Both the position numbers and the translations under genes were made by a program. Below are positions 1 to 9,298 of a stretch of 45,344 nucleotides of DNA, in pieces. Where the stretch lies: the NCBI GenBank assembly GCA_016930935.1, contig JAFGFT010000016.1, forward strand, positions 1 to 45,344, given 5' to 3'. How positions within the stretch are numbered: the first letter of the stretch is position 1; each line of letters opens with the position of its first letter. The notes beneath the pieces were generated by a model. It saw only the letters and a list, made by a program, of their open reading frames with translations, was not told where the DNA came from and did not search any database. This stretch comes from Dehalococcoidia bacterium. Its GTDB lineage: Bacteria; Chloroflexota; Dehalococcoidia; GIF9; AB-539-J10.

Positions 1-1618
<1,618 letters not shown>

Positions 1619-1644
1619 TACCCGCCATACTCAGTAACATACGA

Positions 1645-1674
1645 AGAAGGGGCCGCAGAAATGCGGCCCCTTCT
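1645..1674. terminator. Hairpin terminator between convergent groEL and M16 peptidase
   Basis: A perfect 13-bp stem (arms 1645-1657 and 1662-1674) closes a GAAA tetraloop. Its GC core is flanked by AGAA and TTCT ends. It lies between the stops of two convergent genes and can work in both directions. There is no long T run after it, so efficiency is inferred from stem strength. Confidence 0.85.
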
Positions 1675-1696
1675 CGCATTCAGAAGCAGTATGCTT

Positions 1697-2956
1697 CTAC
1701 ATTCTCAGAAGGTCTACACTAAGACTCTCTTCCACCGGCCCCACAGCCGCGAGGCTCAGCTTATCAACCGATAGCAATTCTCGTGCCACGGAGGCGATGT
1801 CGTCCACAGTGACCGCATCGATGCGGCTCGCCACCTCTTCAGGCGCCAGAATCTCTCCATTCAACAACTGCTGAACTCCATGCCACAGAGACGTATTCTG
1901 CGTATCTTCTAACCGCAACTCGAGTCTTCCCTTCATCAACTCTTTCGCTCTGGAAAGTTCTGCATCGGGCACAGGCTCCCGCATTCGGGACAGCTCCTCA
2001 ACCACCGCACGCACGCACTCTCCCGTCTTCGCAGTGTCCACTCCTGCATACACCACCAGGGCTCCTACGTTCTTGTAGTGCTCCGTATAGGAGTGAATGT
2101 CGTAGGCAAGCCCGCGCTTCTCCCGTATCTCAGTGAACAACCGGCTGCTCATCCCACCTCCGAGAACTACGTTGAGCAGGTCAACGGCGAACCGCCTCTC
2201 GTCCGTCCTGGATACTCCGTGAAACGCCACGCAAACATGCTCCTGTTCTCCATCACGTCGGTCAATCCCCAGGCGTGCTTCTTTCTGAATGTCATCACTC
2301 TTGTAGCGAACACCCGCATCCCCCGGGTCGAAGCTGTCGCTGCGGGCGCGTAACTCATCACACACAGCACCATGGTCCACATTCCCCGCGATGCACACCA
2401 CCATCTCGCCAGTCCTGTAGTGCCGGGTCATGTAGGACAACATGTCGTCTCTCGATATCCCGGACACCGATTCCTTCGTGCCAGCGATGTCGATTCCCAG
2501 AGGTTGCTCCGGCCACAACAGGCTATCGATGAGCATGACGGCCCTCTGCTGAGGGATGTCGAGGCTCATGTTTATCTCTTCGATAATTACCTGCCGCTCC
2601 TTTTCAATCTCCCTGCTATCGAAGAGCGAATCGGAGGTCATGTCGAACAGGACGTCGATGGCCGTGGACATGTGCGCGCGCGTCACTTTTGCCCAGTAGA
2701 TGGTTTCCTCTCTACTTGTGCTCGCGTTCAGCATCCCCCCGATGCCCTCAATCTCCGCGCTGATATCCATAGATGTCGGACGTTTGGCAGTCCCCTTGAA
2801 CAGGAGATGCTCAATGAAATGTGAGATGCCCGCCTCATTATCGCGTTCGAAACACGAACCAGTACCAACCATGAAGGCCACTCCCACAGACCGGGATTGC
2901 GGCATCGGGCTTGTCACTACGGTCAATCCATTATCAAGTACAGTCACATTGTGCAT
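1697..2956 (-). CDS. M16 family zinc metallopeptidase (processing-peptidase-like)
   Basis: A 419-aa single-unit M16B peptidase of the mitochondrial processing peptidase/PqqL-like group, which degrades or trims peptides. The inverted zinc motif HxxEH is at H46-F-I-E49-H50. The third zinc ligand fits E127, 77 residues later, in the run VIIEEI. The C-terminal half has the inactive-domain features GGGMSSRLF and EIREKRGLAYDIHS, where the R and Y are the usual substrate-binding residues. No signal peptide is visible, so it is probably cytoplasmic. It is divergent from pyruvate kinase. A good promoter places the transcription start only about two bases before the ATG, and no Shine-Dalgarno is present, so the mRNA may be leaderless. 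The N-terminus VLDNGLTVV matches the family and supports this start. The physiological substrate is unknown. Confidence 0.93.
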   Translation of the reverse strand: MHNVTVLDNGLTVVTSPMPQSRSVGVAFMVGTGSCFERDNEAGISHFIEHLLFKGTAKRPTSMDISAEIEGIGGMLNASTSREETIYWAKVTRAHMSTAIDVLFDMTSDSLFDSREIEKERQVIIEEINMSLDIPQQRAVMLIDSLLWPEQPLGIDIAGTKESVSGISRDDMLSYMTRHYRTGEMVVCIAGNVDHGAVCDELRARSDSFDPGDAGVRYKSDDIQKEARLGIDRRDGEQEHVCVAFHGVSRTDERRFAVDLLNVVLGGGMSSRLFTEIREKRGLAYDIHSYTEHYKNVGALVVYAGVDTAKTGECVRAVVEELSRMREPVPDAELSRAKELMKGRLELRLEDTQNTSLWHGVQQLLNGEILAPEEVASRIDAVTVDDIASVARELLSVDKLSLAAVGPVEESLSVDLLRM

Positions 2957-2964
2957 AGGCTCAC

Positions 2965-2993
2965 ATTCTACGGTTGCCCGTATGGCCCGTCAA
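2965..2993 (-). promoter_or_regulatory. Sigma70-type promoter for the M16 peptidase
   Basis: On the minus strand TTGACG (2993-2988) and TAGAAT (2970-2965) are separated by exactly 17 bp; each matches consensus at five of six positions. The predicted start is near 2958, adjacent to the ATG at 2956. Confidence 0.7.
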
Positions 2994-3084
2994 AGGGACA
3001 TCCAGACACCGCACAGCCCGCGGACCCTGCTCGCACTATCAACCCGGTACCCGGGATGGCTCGTTTCGCAGCTATGCACTACAG

Positions 3085-3113
3085 TTGACGCTCACACGTG
3101 CTGCCGCTAGACT
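3085..3113 (+). promoter_or_regulatory. Sigma70-type promoter for pyruvate kinase
   Basis: TTGACG (3085-3090), a 17-bp spacer and TAGACT (3108-3113) lie about 30 bp before the chosen start. Predicted transcription starts near 3120, which rules out the longer open frame that begins further upstream. Confidence 0.65.
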
Positions 3114-3145
3114 GTTTCCACTTACCAGATACATGGAGGCGGGCA

Positions 3146-4588
3146 TTGACGAAACTCCCTGCAGGCGAGATGCAACGAAAGACCAAGATCATCTGCACCA
3201 TAGGGCCCGCGAGTGAGAGTTACTCCACCATCGAGAAGCTCGCTAGGGCAGGAATGAACGTCGCCCGTCTCAATTTCTCTCACGGCACAGAGGAAGAACA
3301 TGCCGAGCGCATCGAACGGGTACACCGTGCTTCCGCTACACTTGGTATTCCTCTCGCCGTCCTCCAGGACCTCCCCGGTCCAAAAATACGCACCGGAAAA
3401 CTCCTCGAAGAGAAGGTCTGGCTCAAAGACGGTGAGGAGATAATCCTGACGAGCGATACCATTCTCGGCGATGAGCACCGCGTGTCGGTCTCCTTGAAGA
3501 CACTCCCCTCAGATGTGCATCCGGGCGATTCCATCTTCATCTATGACGGCACCATCAGGTTGGATGTGATTGAGACGACGTCAACCGACATCCGCTGCAC
3601 TATCGTGGCAGGCGGATTCCTGACGCAGATGAAGGGCATCAATGTTCCCGGTGTGAAACTCAGCACCGAAGCAGTGACCGATAACGACCTGCGCCATCTC
3701 GCCTTTGGGCTGCAACACGGTGTGGACTACGTTGCGCTCTCCTTCATCACCAACGCAGCAGACATCCTCAGGGCGAAGGCCTTTATCCAGGAGCACAACG
3801 CGGATGTGCCGGTAGTTGCGAAGATAGAGCGCCTTCAGGCACTGAACAATATCGACGAGATTATAGCGGCTGCCGATGCGGTGATGGTTGCCAGGGGAGA
3901 CCTTGGCGTTGAAGTACCTCTCAGGCGCGTGCCCATAGAGCAGAAGCGAATCGTTGCGAAGTGCAACGCGGTTGGCAAGCCCGTCATCGTGGCCACGCAG
4001 ATGCTCGAGTCCATGGTCTCTTCTCCGCGCCCGACCAGGGCTGAGGCAAGTGACGTCGCGAACGCCATTCTTGACGGCGCCGACGCAATCATGCTCTCTG
4101 AAGAAACGGCGGCCGGGAGTTACCCGGTGCAGGCTACCGAAATGATGGCAAGCATCGCGTCCGAAGCCGCGGCGGCGCTCCCCTATCGGCATATGCTCTC
4201 GGAAAGGATCGGGACCGTTGTGCCGCAACCTGATGACGCCATCAGCTACGCTGCCTGCAACATCGCAGAACAGGTGAATGCTGCGGCGATACTGGCGTTC
4301 ACCGCGTCGGGGAGCACGGCGATGCGCGTGTCGAAGTACCGGCCTCACTGCCCCGTTGTCGCCATAACACCGAACGACCACGTCCTGCGACGCCTCTGCC
4401 TCTTCTGGGGGCTCACTCCGTACCTCGTCGATGAGTACGAGACTGTTGAGGACATCTTCGAACAAGGCTCCCGGATTGTCAGCGCGATTGGACTTGCCAG
4501 ATCAGGTGACAACGTGATTATCACCGCGGGAGTACCGTCCGGCATCTCCGGTAACACGAACATGCTGAAGGTCCAGCACATCCCCTGA
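3146..4588 (+). CDS. pyk: Pyruvate kinase
   Basis: Converts phosphoenolpyruvate and ADP to pyruvate and ATP, the last step of glycolysis, in the cytoplasm. It has about 480 aa and follows the family from RKTKIICTIGPAS at the N-terminus through LNFSHG, the signature around VAKIER (catalytic Lys), MVARGDLGVE and the activation segment MLESM, to the C-terminal allosteric domain ending near PSGISGNTN. The start is taken as TTG at 3146, because GGAGG at 3135-3139 sits six bases before it. The in-frame ATG at 3170, directly before QRKTK, is the alternative. It stands alone between a divergent M16 gene and the convergent phoU. Confidence 0.96.
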   Translation: MTKLPAGEMQRKTKIICTIGPASESYSTIEKLARAGMNVARLNFSHGTEEEHAERIERVHRASATLGIPLAVLQDLPGPKIRTGKLLEEKVWLKDGEEIILTSDTILGDEHRVSVSLKTLPSDVHPGDSIFIYDGTIRLDVIETTSTDIRCTIVAGGFLTQMKGINVPGVKLSTEAVTDNDLRHLAFGLQHGVDYVALSFITNAADILRAKAFIQEHNADVPVVAKIERLQALNNIDEIIAAADAVMVARGDLGVEVPLRRVPIEQKRIVAKCNAVGKPVIVATQMLESMVSSPRPTRAEASDVANAILDGADAIMLSEETAAGSYPVQATEMMASIASEAAAALPYRHMLSERIGTVVPQPDDAISYAACNIAEQVNAAAILAFTASGSTAMRVSKYRPHCPVVAITPNDHVLRRLCLFWGLTPYLVDEYETVEDIFEQGSRIVSAIGLARSGDNVIITAGVPSGISGNTNMLKVQHIP

Positions 4589-4608
4589 ACGCCACGCTTC
4601 AGGTGGAA

Positions 4609-4637
4609 GGCTGCCAACCCGCCGGGCTTGCGCAGCC
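4609..4637. terminator. Possible bidirectional stem-loop between pyk and phoU
   Basis: GGCTGC (4609-4614) pairs with GCAGCC (4632-4637), and an inner CCC/GGG pair is interrupted by small bulges. It lies between two convergent stops. There is no T run, so it is a weak candidate. Confidence 0.35.
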
Positions 4638-4656
4638 AGCTGTATCTGCAAGAACT

Positions 4657-5322
4657 TCAGTAGTTTGAACTTTTCACTGACGTGACCTTCCCTGTGACCG
4701 TATAGACAGTGCGTTCGCAGATGTTGGTCACGCGGTCGGCGCATCTCTCAAGATTATGCGCAACCCAGATGAGCCTGGTAGCACGCGTTATGGTCTTCGG
4801 GTCTTCAATCATGAACATCAGCAGTTCGCGATTCACCTGGTCGTACAGGGCATCAACGATGTCGTCCTCATCGCAGATGGCGACCGCTGTTTCCGCATCC
4901 CTGTTGACGAAGGCATCCAGACTGCGACGAAGCATGTCTCGAGACTTGTCAGCCATCCGCGGGATATCGATCAGAGGCTTGAGCGGAGGCTCGTCACCGA
5001 TCATGATGGCAATCTTGGCAATACCCTCGGCGTGGTCCCCTATTCGCTCAAGGTTGTCGACGATGCGGACAATCGAGATGATGAGACGCAGGTCTCCCGC
5101 AACCGGCTGTTGGGTCACGATGAGTTGCACGCATCGTTCTTCAATCTCCTCCGACTTCGCATCTATCACGCTGTCTTCAACAACAATCCTGCGTGCGAGG
5201 TCGAGATCGCGGTCCTTCAGTGCCGTCACCGAGCGGGCTATGGCCTTCTCAACCATGCTCCCCAGCACAAGTAGTTCATCCTGCAATTCGCGCAGATGCT
5301 GATAATAGCTCTCTCGTGGCAT
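4657..5322 (-). CDS. phoU: Phosphate transport system regulator PhoU
   Basis: Cytoplasmic helical protein that links the Pst transporter to PhoR and keeps the Pho regulon off when phosphate is plentiful. The 221 residues contain two PhoU three-helix repeats. Each has the metal-binding type motif: NLERIGDHAEGI in repeat one and NLERCADRVTNI in repeat two. The start is ATG 5322, preceded by GAGGGGG at good spacing; the longer open frame runs back into pstB and is not used. It is the last gene of the block, 10 bp after the pstB stop, as in most pst operons. It ends convergent with pyk. Confidence 0.96.
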   Translation of the reverse strand: MPRESYYQHLRELQDELLVLGSMVEKAIARSVTALKDRDLDLARRIVVEDSVIDAKSEEIEERCVQLIVTQQPVAGDLRLIISIVRIVDNLERIGDHAEGIAKIAIMIGDEPPLKPLIDIPRMADKSRDMLRRSLDAFVNRDAETAVAICDEDDIVDALYDQVNRELLMFMIEDPKTITRATRLIWVAHNLERCADRVTNICERTVYTVTGKVTSVKSSNY

Positions 5323-5332
5323 CGTACCCCCT

Positions 5333-6088
5333 CTAACCGAATCTACCGGTAATATAGTCCTCAGTTCTCTTGTCCACAGGTCGGCTGAACAGTTCGTTCG
5401 TCTCTCCATATTCGACAAGCTCACCCATAAGGAAGAAGCCCGTCCACTCGGAGGCACGTGCGGCCTGCTGCATGTTGTGCGTCACAATGACGATGGTGTA
5501 TTCCTTCTTCAGTTCCTGCATCAATTCTTCAATCTTCAACGTCGAAAGAGGATCGAGAGCTGAACAGGGTTCGTCCATCAGAATCACTTCAGGCTCCACG
5601 GCCAGTGCCCGTGCGATGCAGAGTCGTTGCTGCTGGCCACCGGACAGCGCCTGGCCCGATTTGGCGAGCTGGTCCTTGACCTCATCCCACAGTCCGGCGG
5701 CCCTCAGACTCCGTTCAGCGATGTAGTCAAGACGTTCCTTGTTTGCCTCACCAAGGACACGGGGACCGAAGACCACGTTTTCATAAATGGTCTTTGGAAA
5801 CGGATTGGGTTGCTGAAACACCATCCCCACCCGCTTTCGCAACTCAACGACATCCACACCGTCGCTATAGAGGTTTACTCCGTCCAGGAGCACCTCTCCT
5901 TCCAGCTTCGCGCCAAGTATCGTGTCGTTCATCCGATTAAGCGACCGAAGATACGTCGACTTGCCGCAACCCGAAGGACCTATAAGAGCCGTGATATGGT
6001 GTTCGCGTATGTCGAGTGTCACCTTTCTCAGGGCCTGAACACTTCCGTAGAAGAAATCCACGTTCCTTGTCGTAATCTTTGGATCCAT
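5333..6088 (-). CDS. pstB: Phosphate ABC transporter ATPase PstB
   Basis: ATPase subunit of the high-affinity phosphate importer PstSCAB, on the cytoplasmic face of the membrane. At 251 aa it has the family length. Walker A is GPSGCGKS (37-44), the Q-loop is VFQQPNPFP, the ABC signature is LSGGQQQR (148-155), and Walker B is VILMDEP with D172 and E173. The H-loop is IVTHNM. The Q-loop segment and the following [12 protein letters not shown] stretch are typical of PstB. The ATG overlaps the pstA stop by one base (TAATG), so the two are translationally coupled. Confidence 0.97.
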   Translation of the reverse strand: MDPKITTRNVDFFYGSVQALRKVTLDIREHHITALIGPSGCGKSTYLRSLNRMNDTILGAKLEGEVLLDGVNLYSDGVDVVELRKRVGMVFQQPNPFPKTIYENVVFGPRVLGEANKERLDYIAERSLRAAGLWDEVKDQLAKSGQALSGGQQQRLCIARALAVEPEVILMDEPCSALDPLSTLKIEELMQELKKEYTIVIVTHNMQQAARASEWTGFFLMGELVEYGETNELFSRPVDKRTEDYITGRFG

Positions 6089-6936
6089 TAGCTGGCTCCC
6101 ATCATTCTATTCTGGAGGCGAGTCGATATCCAGTTTGTGAACAGATTCGTCAGGAGAATCAGCACGACAAGCACTGTGCCTGTAGCGAGTGCCTTCTCAA
6201 GCGCATTCGTTTCCATCGCAAGGTAGAACACGTGAACCGCGAGAGTGCGGCCGGAGGACATCAAACCATCTGGCATGTGCGAACTGCCACCCATAGTCAC
6301 GAACAGCGGCGCAGACTCCGATACCGTGCGACCGATGCAAAGGATGATTCCCGTGATGATGCCCGGCATGGCAGACGGAATCACGACTCTGGTCACCATC
6401 TGCCACTTGGTGGCACCAAGAGCAAGTGCCGCTTCGCGTTGTGCGCGGGGCACGGACCGCATGGCCTCCTCAGCGGTGCGCGTAAGATACGGCATGAGTA
6501 AGCAGACCAGCGTCAGTGCGCCGGACAGTATCGAGAAGCCAAAACTCAAGACCGTGACGAACACGGCATACCCGAACAGCCCAAAAACTATTGAAGGTAC
6601 GCCCGCAAGGAGTTCCACACTGTAACGAATGAATCCGATAACCCTGTTCTCCGGCGCATACTCAGCCAGATAGACAGCAGCACCAAGTCCCAGGGGCGTC
6701 AACAGCAGCATGGTAACCACGATTATCCAGAGCGTCGAAACAATACAGGAAGATATGCCACCCTCCCCTCCCAGACCACCCCTCGGTGGCGTGAAAAGAA
6801 ATCCGAGATTGATCTCCGGAAGTCCTCTGACGACGACGTACCCGATAATGACGAGCAGCACCAGGACGGCGATGCCGCCGGAGGCCCATATCAGGCTGAA
6901 GGCAATCCGCTGCGCAACGCGAGATGACAGTCTCAT
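6088..6936 (-). CDS. pstA: Phosphate ABC transporter permease PstA
   Basis: Inner-membrane permease that forms the phosphate channel with PstC. It has 282 aa with about six hydrophobic segments, the first near residues 15-35 ([20 protein letters not shown]). The BPD permease coupling loop is visible as [24 protein letters not shown]. The family feature [14 protein letters not shown] follows. The start ATG overlaps the pstC stop by one base (TGATG), and the stop overlaps the pstB start by one base, giving a tightly coupled C-A-B order. Confidence 0.97.
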   Translation of the reverse strand: MRLSSRVAQRIAFSLIWASGGIAVLVLLVIIGYVVVRGLPEINLGFLFTPPRGGLGGEGGISSCIVSTLWIIVVTMLLLTPLGLGAAVYLAEYAPENRVIGFIRYSVELLAGVPSIVFGLFGYAVFVTVLSFGFSILSGALTLVCLLMPYLTRTAEEAMRSVPRAQREAALALGATKWQMVTRVVIPSAMPGIITGIILCIGRTVSESAPLFVTMGGSSHMPDGLMSSGRTLAVHVFYLAMETNALEKALATGTVLVVLILLTNLFTNWISTRLQNRMMGAS

Positions 6937-7793
6937 CAGGACGCCCTCCGCTTATAGGCGAGCAGGCTCGCGCTGTTGATAATCATGACCATCACGAATA
7001 GCACCAGTCCCGTGACATAGAGCACGCTCTGGTGTATGCCAGTCGCTGCCGCAATCTCGACGGCGATATTTCCCGTCAGCGTGCGCGCAGGGCTGAGTAA
7101 CCCAGCAGGAAAGATGGGGGCGTTGCCGATGACCATCACCATTGCCATGGTCTCCCCTATTGCCCTTCCCGTACCAAGGATTGTGCCCGCCATTATGCCG
7201 CGCTTGGCTGCAGGCACCATGACTCGCCAGATAGTCTGCCAGTGAGTGGCCCCCAGGGCCAGGGCTCCCTCCTTGTAGGTTCGCGGCAGAGCCCGGATGC
7301 TGTCCTCACTGATACTGGTAATCGTCGGAAGCACCATAACCGCCAGCACGATCGATGCCGCAAGCACCGACGAACCCGAGCCACTGCCTCCTATATCAGC
7401 AATGAGAGGTGCCAGAGCCACCATACCAACCAGGCCGAAGACCACAGACGGGATGCCCACGAGCAATTCGATGGCGGGGCGCACAATCGCGCGTACCCGA
7501 GGTGGTGCAACCTCTGCAAGCAGAACTGCGGCTCCAAGAGAGAGGGGCAGTGCCAGCGCAAGAGAGATAGTGGTCACCACAACTGAACCCACCACCATGG
7601 TAAGAATCCCGTACTCATCGTACCGTGGGTACCAGTCGCTACCAAAGAGAATCCTGATTAATCCCACTTCGCGCAGAGCCGGTAGACTCTCGCGCATGAT
7701 GAAACCCGCTATCAAGACCAGAATGACGAAAGACGTCATTCCGAAGGCGAACACCACCCTGCTGGAATAACGGTCGATTGTATAGCGTGACAT
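6936..7793 (-). CDS. pstC: Phosphate ABC transporter permease PstC
   Basis: Membrane partner of PstA in the phosphate importer, with 285 aa and about six transmembrane segments (first: VVFAFGMTSFVILVLIAGF). The coupling loop reads EDSIRALPRTYKEGALALGATHWQ, and the conserved GRAIGETMAMVMVIGNAP follows. The start is ATG 7793, where MSRYTIDRYS begins, because GGGAG lies seven bases upstream. An in-frame ATG 18 bases earlier (7811) lacks a clear ribosome site. A 15-bp hairpin separates it from pstS upstream. Confidence 0.95.
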   Translation of the reverse strand: MSRYTIDRYSSRVVFAFGMTSFVILVLIAGFIMRESLPALREVGLIRILFGSDWYPRYDEYGILTMVVGSVVVTTISLALALPLSLGAAVLLAEVAPPRVRAIVRPAIELLVGIPSVVFGLVGMVALAPLIADIGGSGSGSSVLAASIVLAVMVLPTITSISEDSIRALPRTYKEGALALGATHWQTIWRVMVPAAKRGIMAGTILGTGRAIGETMAMVMVIGNAPIFPAGLLSPARTLTGNIAVEIAAATGIHQSVLYVTGLVLFVMVMIINSASLLAYKRRAS

Positions 7794-7822
7794 CTGCGTA
7801 CTCCCGTGCATCTTGAATCACC

Positions 7823-7857
7823 GCTCGGGTGGGGTGGACAACCCACCCCACCCGAGC
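7823..7857 (-). promoter_or_regulatory. Strong stem-loop in the pstS-pstC gap
   Basis: A perfect 15-bp GC-rich inverted repeat (arms 7823-7837 and 7843-7857) closes a five-base loop. It lies between the pstS stop and the pstC start. No T tract follows on the minus strand, so it looks like a partial terminator or 3'-end stabiliser rather than a full stop. Such an element would give more binding protein than permease. Confidence 0.75.
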
Positions 7858-7880
7858 CTTTATCCTCCATACGAGCCGGA

Positions 7881-8672
7881 CTAGTTGACCTTGATGTAGC
7901 CCTCAGCTGCTGCGATATCCTGTCCCGCAGTTCCGAGTACAAAATCGATGAACGCTTTCGCCGTCCCTTCAGCTTCACCATTCGTGATGTAGTTAAGATA
8001 GCGCATCACCGGATAGCTTCCGTTCACTACATTCTCCTCGTTACACACGACACCGTCAACCGTGATGGGTTTGACGGAAGCATCAACATACCCCAGGGAG
8101 ATATAGCCAATCGCGTTCTCCGTAGAAGCAACCTTCTCCTTCACCGCTCCGTTCGAAGGCAGGAATTCCGCCTTCGCAGCTATCCTGGCACCGCTCATTA
8201 CTAGCTCTTCGAAGACATCCCGTGTTCCAGACCCTTCCTCGCGATTGATAACCGTCCACTCATCATTTGAACCCGCCGCAAAGACATCGGCCACGTCAGC
8301 CAGCGACAGATTTTCCACGTTGCTGCTGGGATGAACCACTATGGCCACACCATCAGCCGCTACATGATAGACGATTAGCTCGGGTGAAGCAGCCTTTTCG
8401 TCAGATTTCATCTCGCGAGATGCCGCACCGATATCCAGGGTTCCGTCAGCCGCGCCCTTCACTCCTGCACTCGAGCCGCCACCCTGAACCGAAATGTCTA
8501 TCTCGGAATTGTCTACCACGAAAGCTTCGGCCCACGCCTCAGACAACGGCTGAACAGTTGATGAGCCACCAATTGTCAGCGTACCACCACCACCAGAACA
8601 TCCCGTCAGAAGCATCGCGCTGAGAGTCACAACACTTACCATCGCCAGTACAACCTTATGTATCCCCTTCAT
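7881..8672 (-). CDS. pstS: Phosphate-binding lipoprotein PstS
   Basis: Extracytoplasmic phosphate receptor that delivers Pi to PstCAB. It has 263 aa. The signal peptide has a KGIHK start, a hydrophobic core and the lipobox LLTG-C25, followed by a glycine linker, so it is lipid-anchored at the membrane. The mature protein begins TLTIGGSSTVQPLSEAWAEAF, a PstS hallmark. Pi-contact loops are recognisable as GGGSSAGVKGAADG and REEGSGTRDVFEE. The ribosome site AAAGGAG is ideal. The gene lies 12 bp after the MGS-like gene and should be transcribed from the Pho-box promoter upstream of it. Confidence 0.96.
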   Translation of the reverse strand: MKGIHKVVLAMVSVVTLSAMLLTGCSGGGGTLTIGGSSTVQPLSEAWAEAFVVDNSEIDISVQGGGSSAGVKGAADGTLDIGAASREMKSDEKAASPELIVYHVAADGVAIVVHPSSNVENLSLADVADVFAAGSNDEWTVINREEGSGTRDVFEELVMSGARIAAKAEFLPSNGAVKEKVASTENAIGYISLGYVDASVKPITVDGVVCNEENVVNGSYPVMRYLNYITNGEAEGTAKAFIDFVLGTAGQDIAAAEGYIKVN

Positions 8673-8684
8673 GTAATCTCCTTT

Positions 8685-9161
8685 CTACTTTGTTCCTATT
8701 GTCATCATGTCTTCTTGACATGCTTTCCGTTCGTTTCGGGAAGGCGTTTCGATATCTGTGTTGGAGTGCCATGGTGAATCAACGGGGGAGTGGCCAGTAG
8801 CATTGCCGACAACCCAGTTCAGTACAGCCTCAGCGGTTGCCCGGTTGGAAGCAAATGGCACGCCGTGGATATCACATACCCGGTGAAGCGTCGCAATCAT
8901 GACGTCACCTTCAAGTTGCATCGATGCTTCGCGGAGTACGAGAACAGCACTTACAGAGCCAGAGATGACGAGGGCAGCAAGTTCGCATGCCCCACCTCTC
9001 GCACGCGACTCAACCCGTGCCACGTCCAATCCAAGACGCGAATGCAGGATGTTCGCCGTATCTCGAGTGGCAACGAAGCGCACGGAGTCAAGCCTGCTTC
9101 TCCATGCGCGCAGAAGCGTTATGAGGTCGCTCTTGCTCTGGTCGTCAGCAAGCACCGCCAC
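8685..9161 (-). CDS. Methylglyoxal-synthase-like protein lacking the catalytic residues
   Basis: A 158-aa protein that aligns along its length with methylglyoxal synthase (MgsA), which turns DHAP into methylglyoxal and Pi. The shared frame includes AxxxDxxK, ATxxTxNI, SxxxGG and the ending VPFASNRATAEAVL. Against my recollection of E. coli MgsA, with no gap between the GGD motif and the final helix region, His19 becomes Asp, Asp71 becomes Ala, Asp91 becomes Glu, His98 becomes Gly and Asp101 becomes Met. Catalysis is therefore unlikely, and a ligand-binding role is an inference. The start is taken as GTG 9161, with GGGGAG six bases upstream. The longer GTG at 9218 lacks a ribosome site, falls at the predicted transcription start, and would add 19 codons with AT-rich third positions. 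It is the first gene after the Pho box. Confidence 0.72.
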   Translation of the reverse strand: MAVLADDQSKSDLITLLRAWRSRLDSVRFVATRDTANILHSRLGLDVARVESRARGGACELAALVISGSVSAVLVLREASMQLEGDVMIATLHRVCDIHGVPFASNRATAEAVLNWVVGNATGHSPVDSPWHSNTDIETPSRNERKACQEDMMTIGTK

Positions 9162-9224
9162 CAGATACTCCCCAACACTTCCAACAGGCTCTAACTCATG
9201 TGCAGCTTTTCTTGACACAAATGC

Positions 9225-9278
9225 AGTGTATGCATTGGCGTTTAAGCCTCGATTAACAGATTGTTAAGAAATAGTAAA
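9225..9278 (-). promoter_or_regulatory. Pho box (four hexamers at 11-bp steps) with -10 element
   Basis: Reading the minus strand, TTTACT, TTAACA, TTAATC and TTAAAC begin at 9278, 9267, 9256 and 9245, exactly 11 bp apart. This is the layout of PhoP/PhoB boxes (TTAACA-like repeats spaced by five bases). A -10-like TACACT lies at 9230-9225, nine bases after the last repeat, the position expected when PhoB replaces the -35 contact. It should drive the MGS-like gene and pstSCAB-phoU. Confidence 0.8.
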
Positions 9279-9298
9279 AAGTGGCAAGAAGTAAGGCA

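Noticed and set aside
3581-4465. 294-codon minus-strand frame opposite pyruvate kinase.
   Set aside because: Mirror of a strongly conserved gene; composition is an antisense artefact.
9162-9218. Longer MGS-like protein starting at GTG 9218.
   Set aside because: It has no ribosome site, an AT-rich third-position pattern, and its start falls on the predicted transcript start. A leaderless start cannot be fully excluded.
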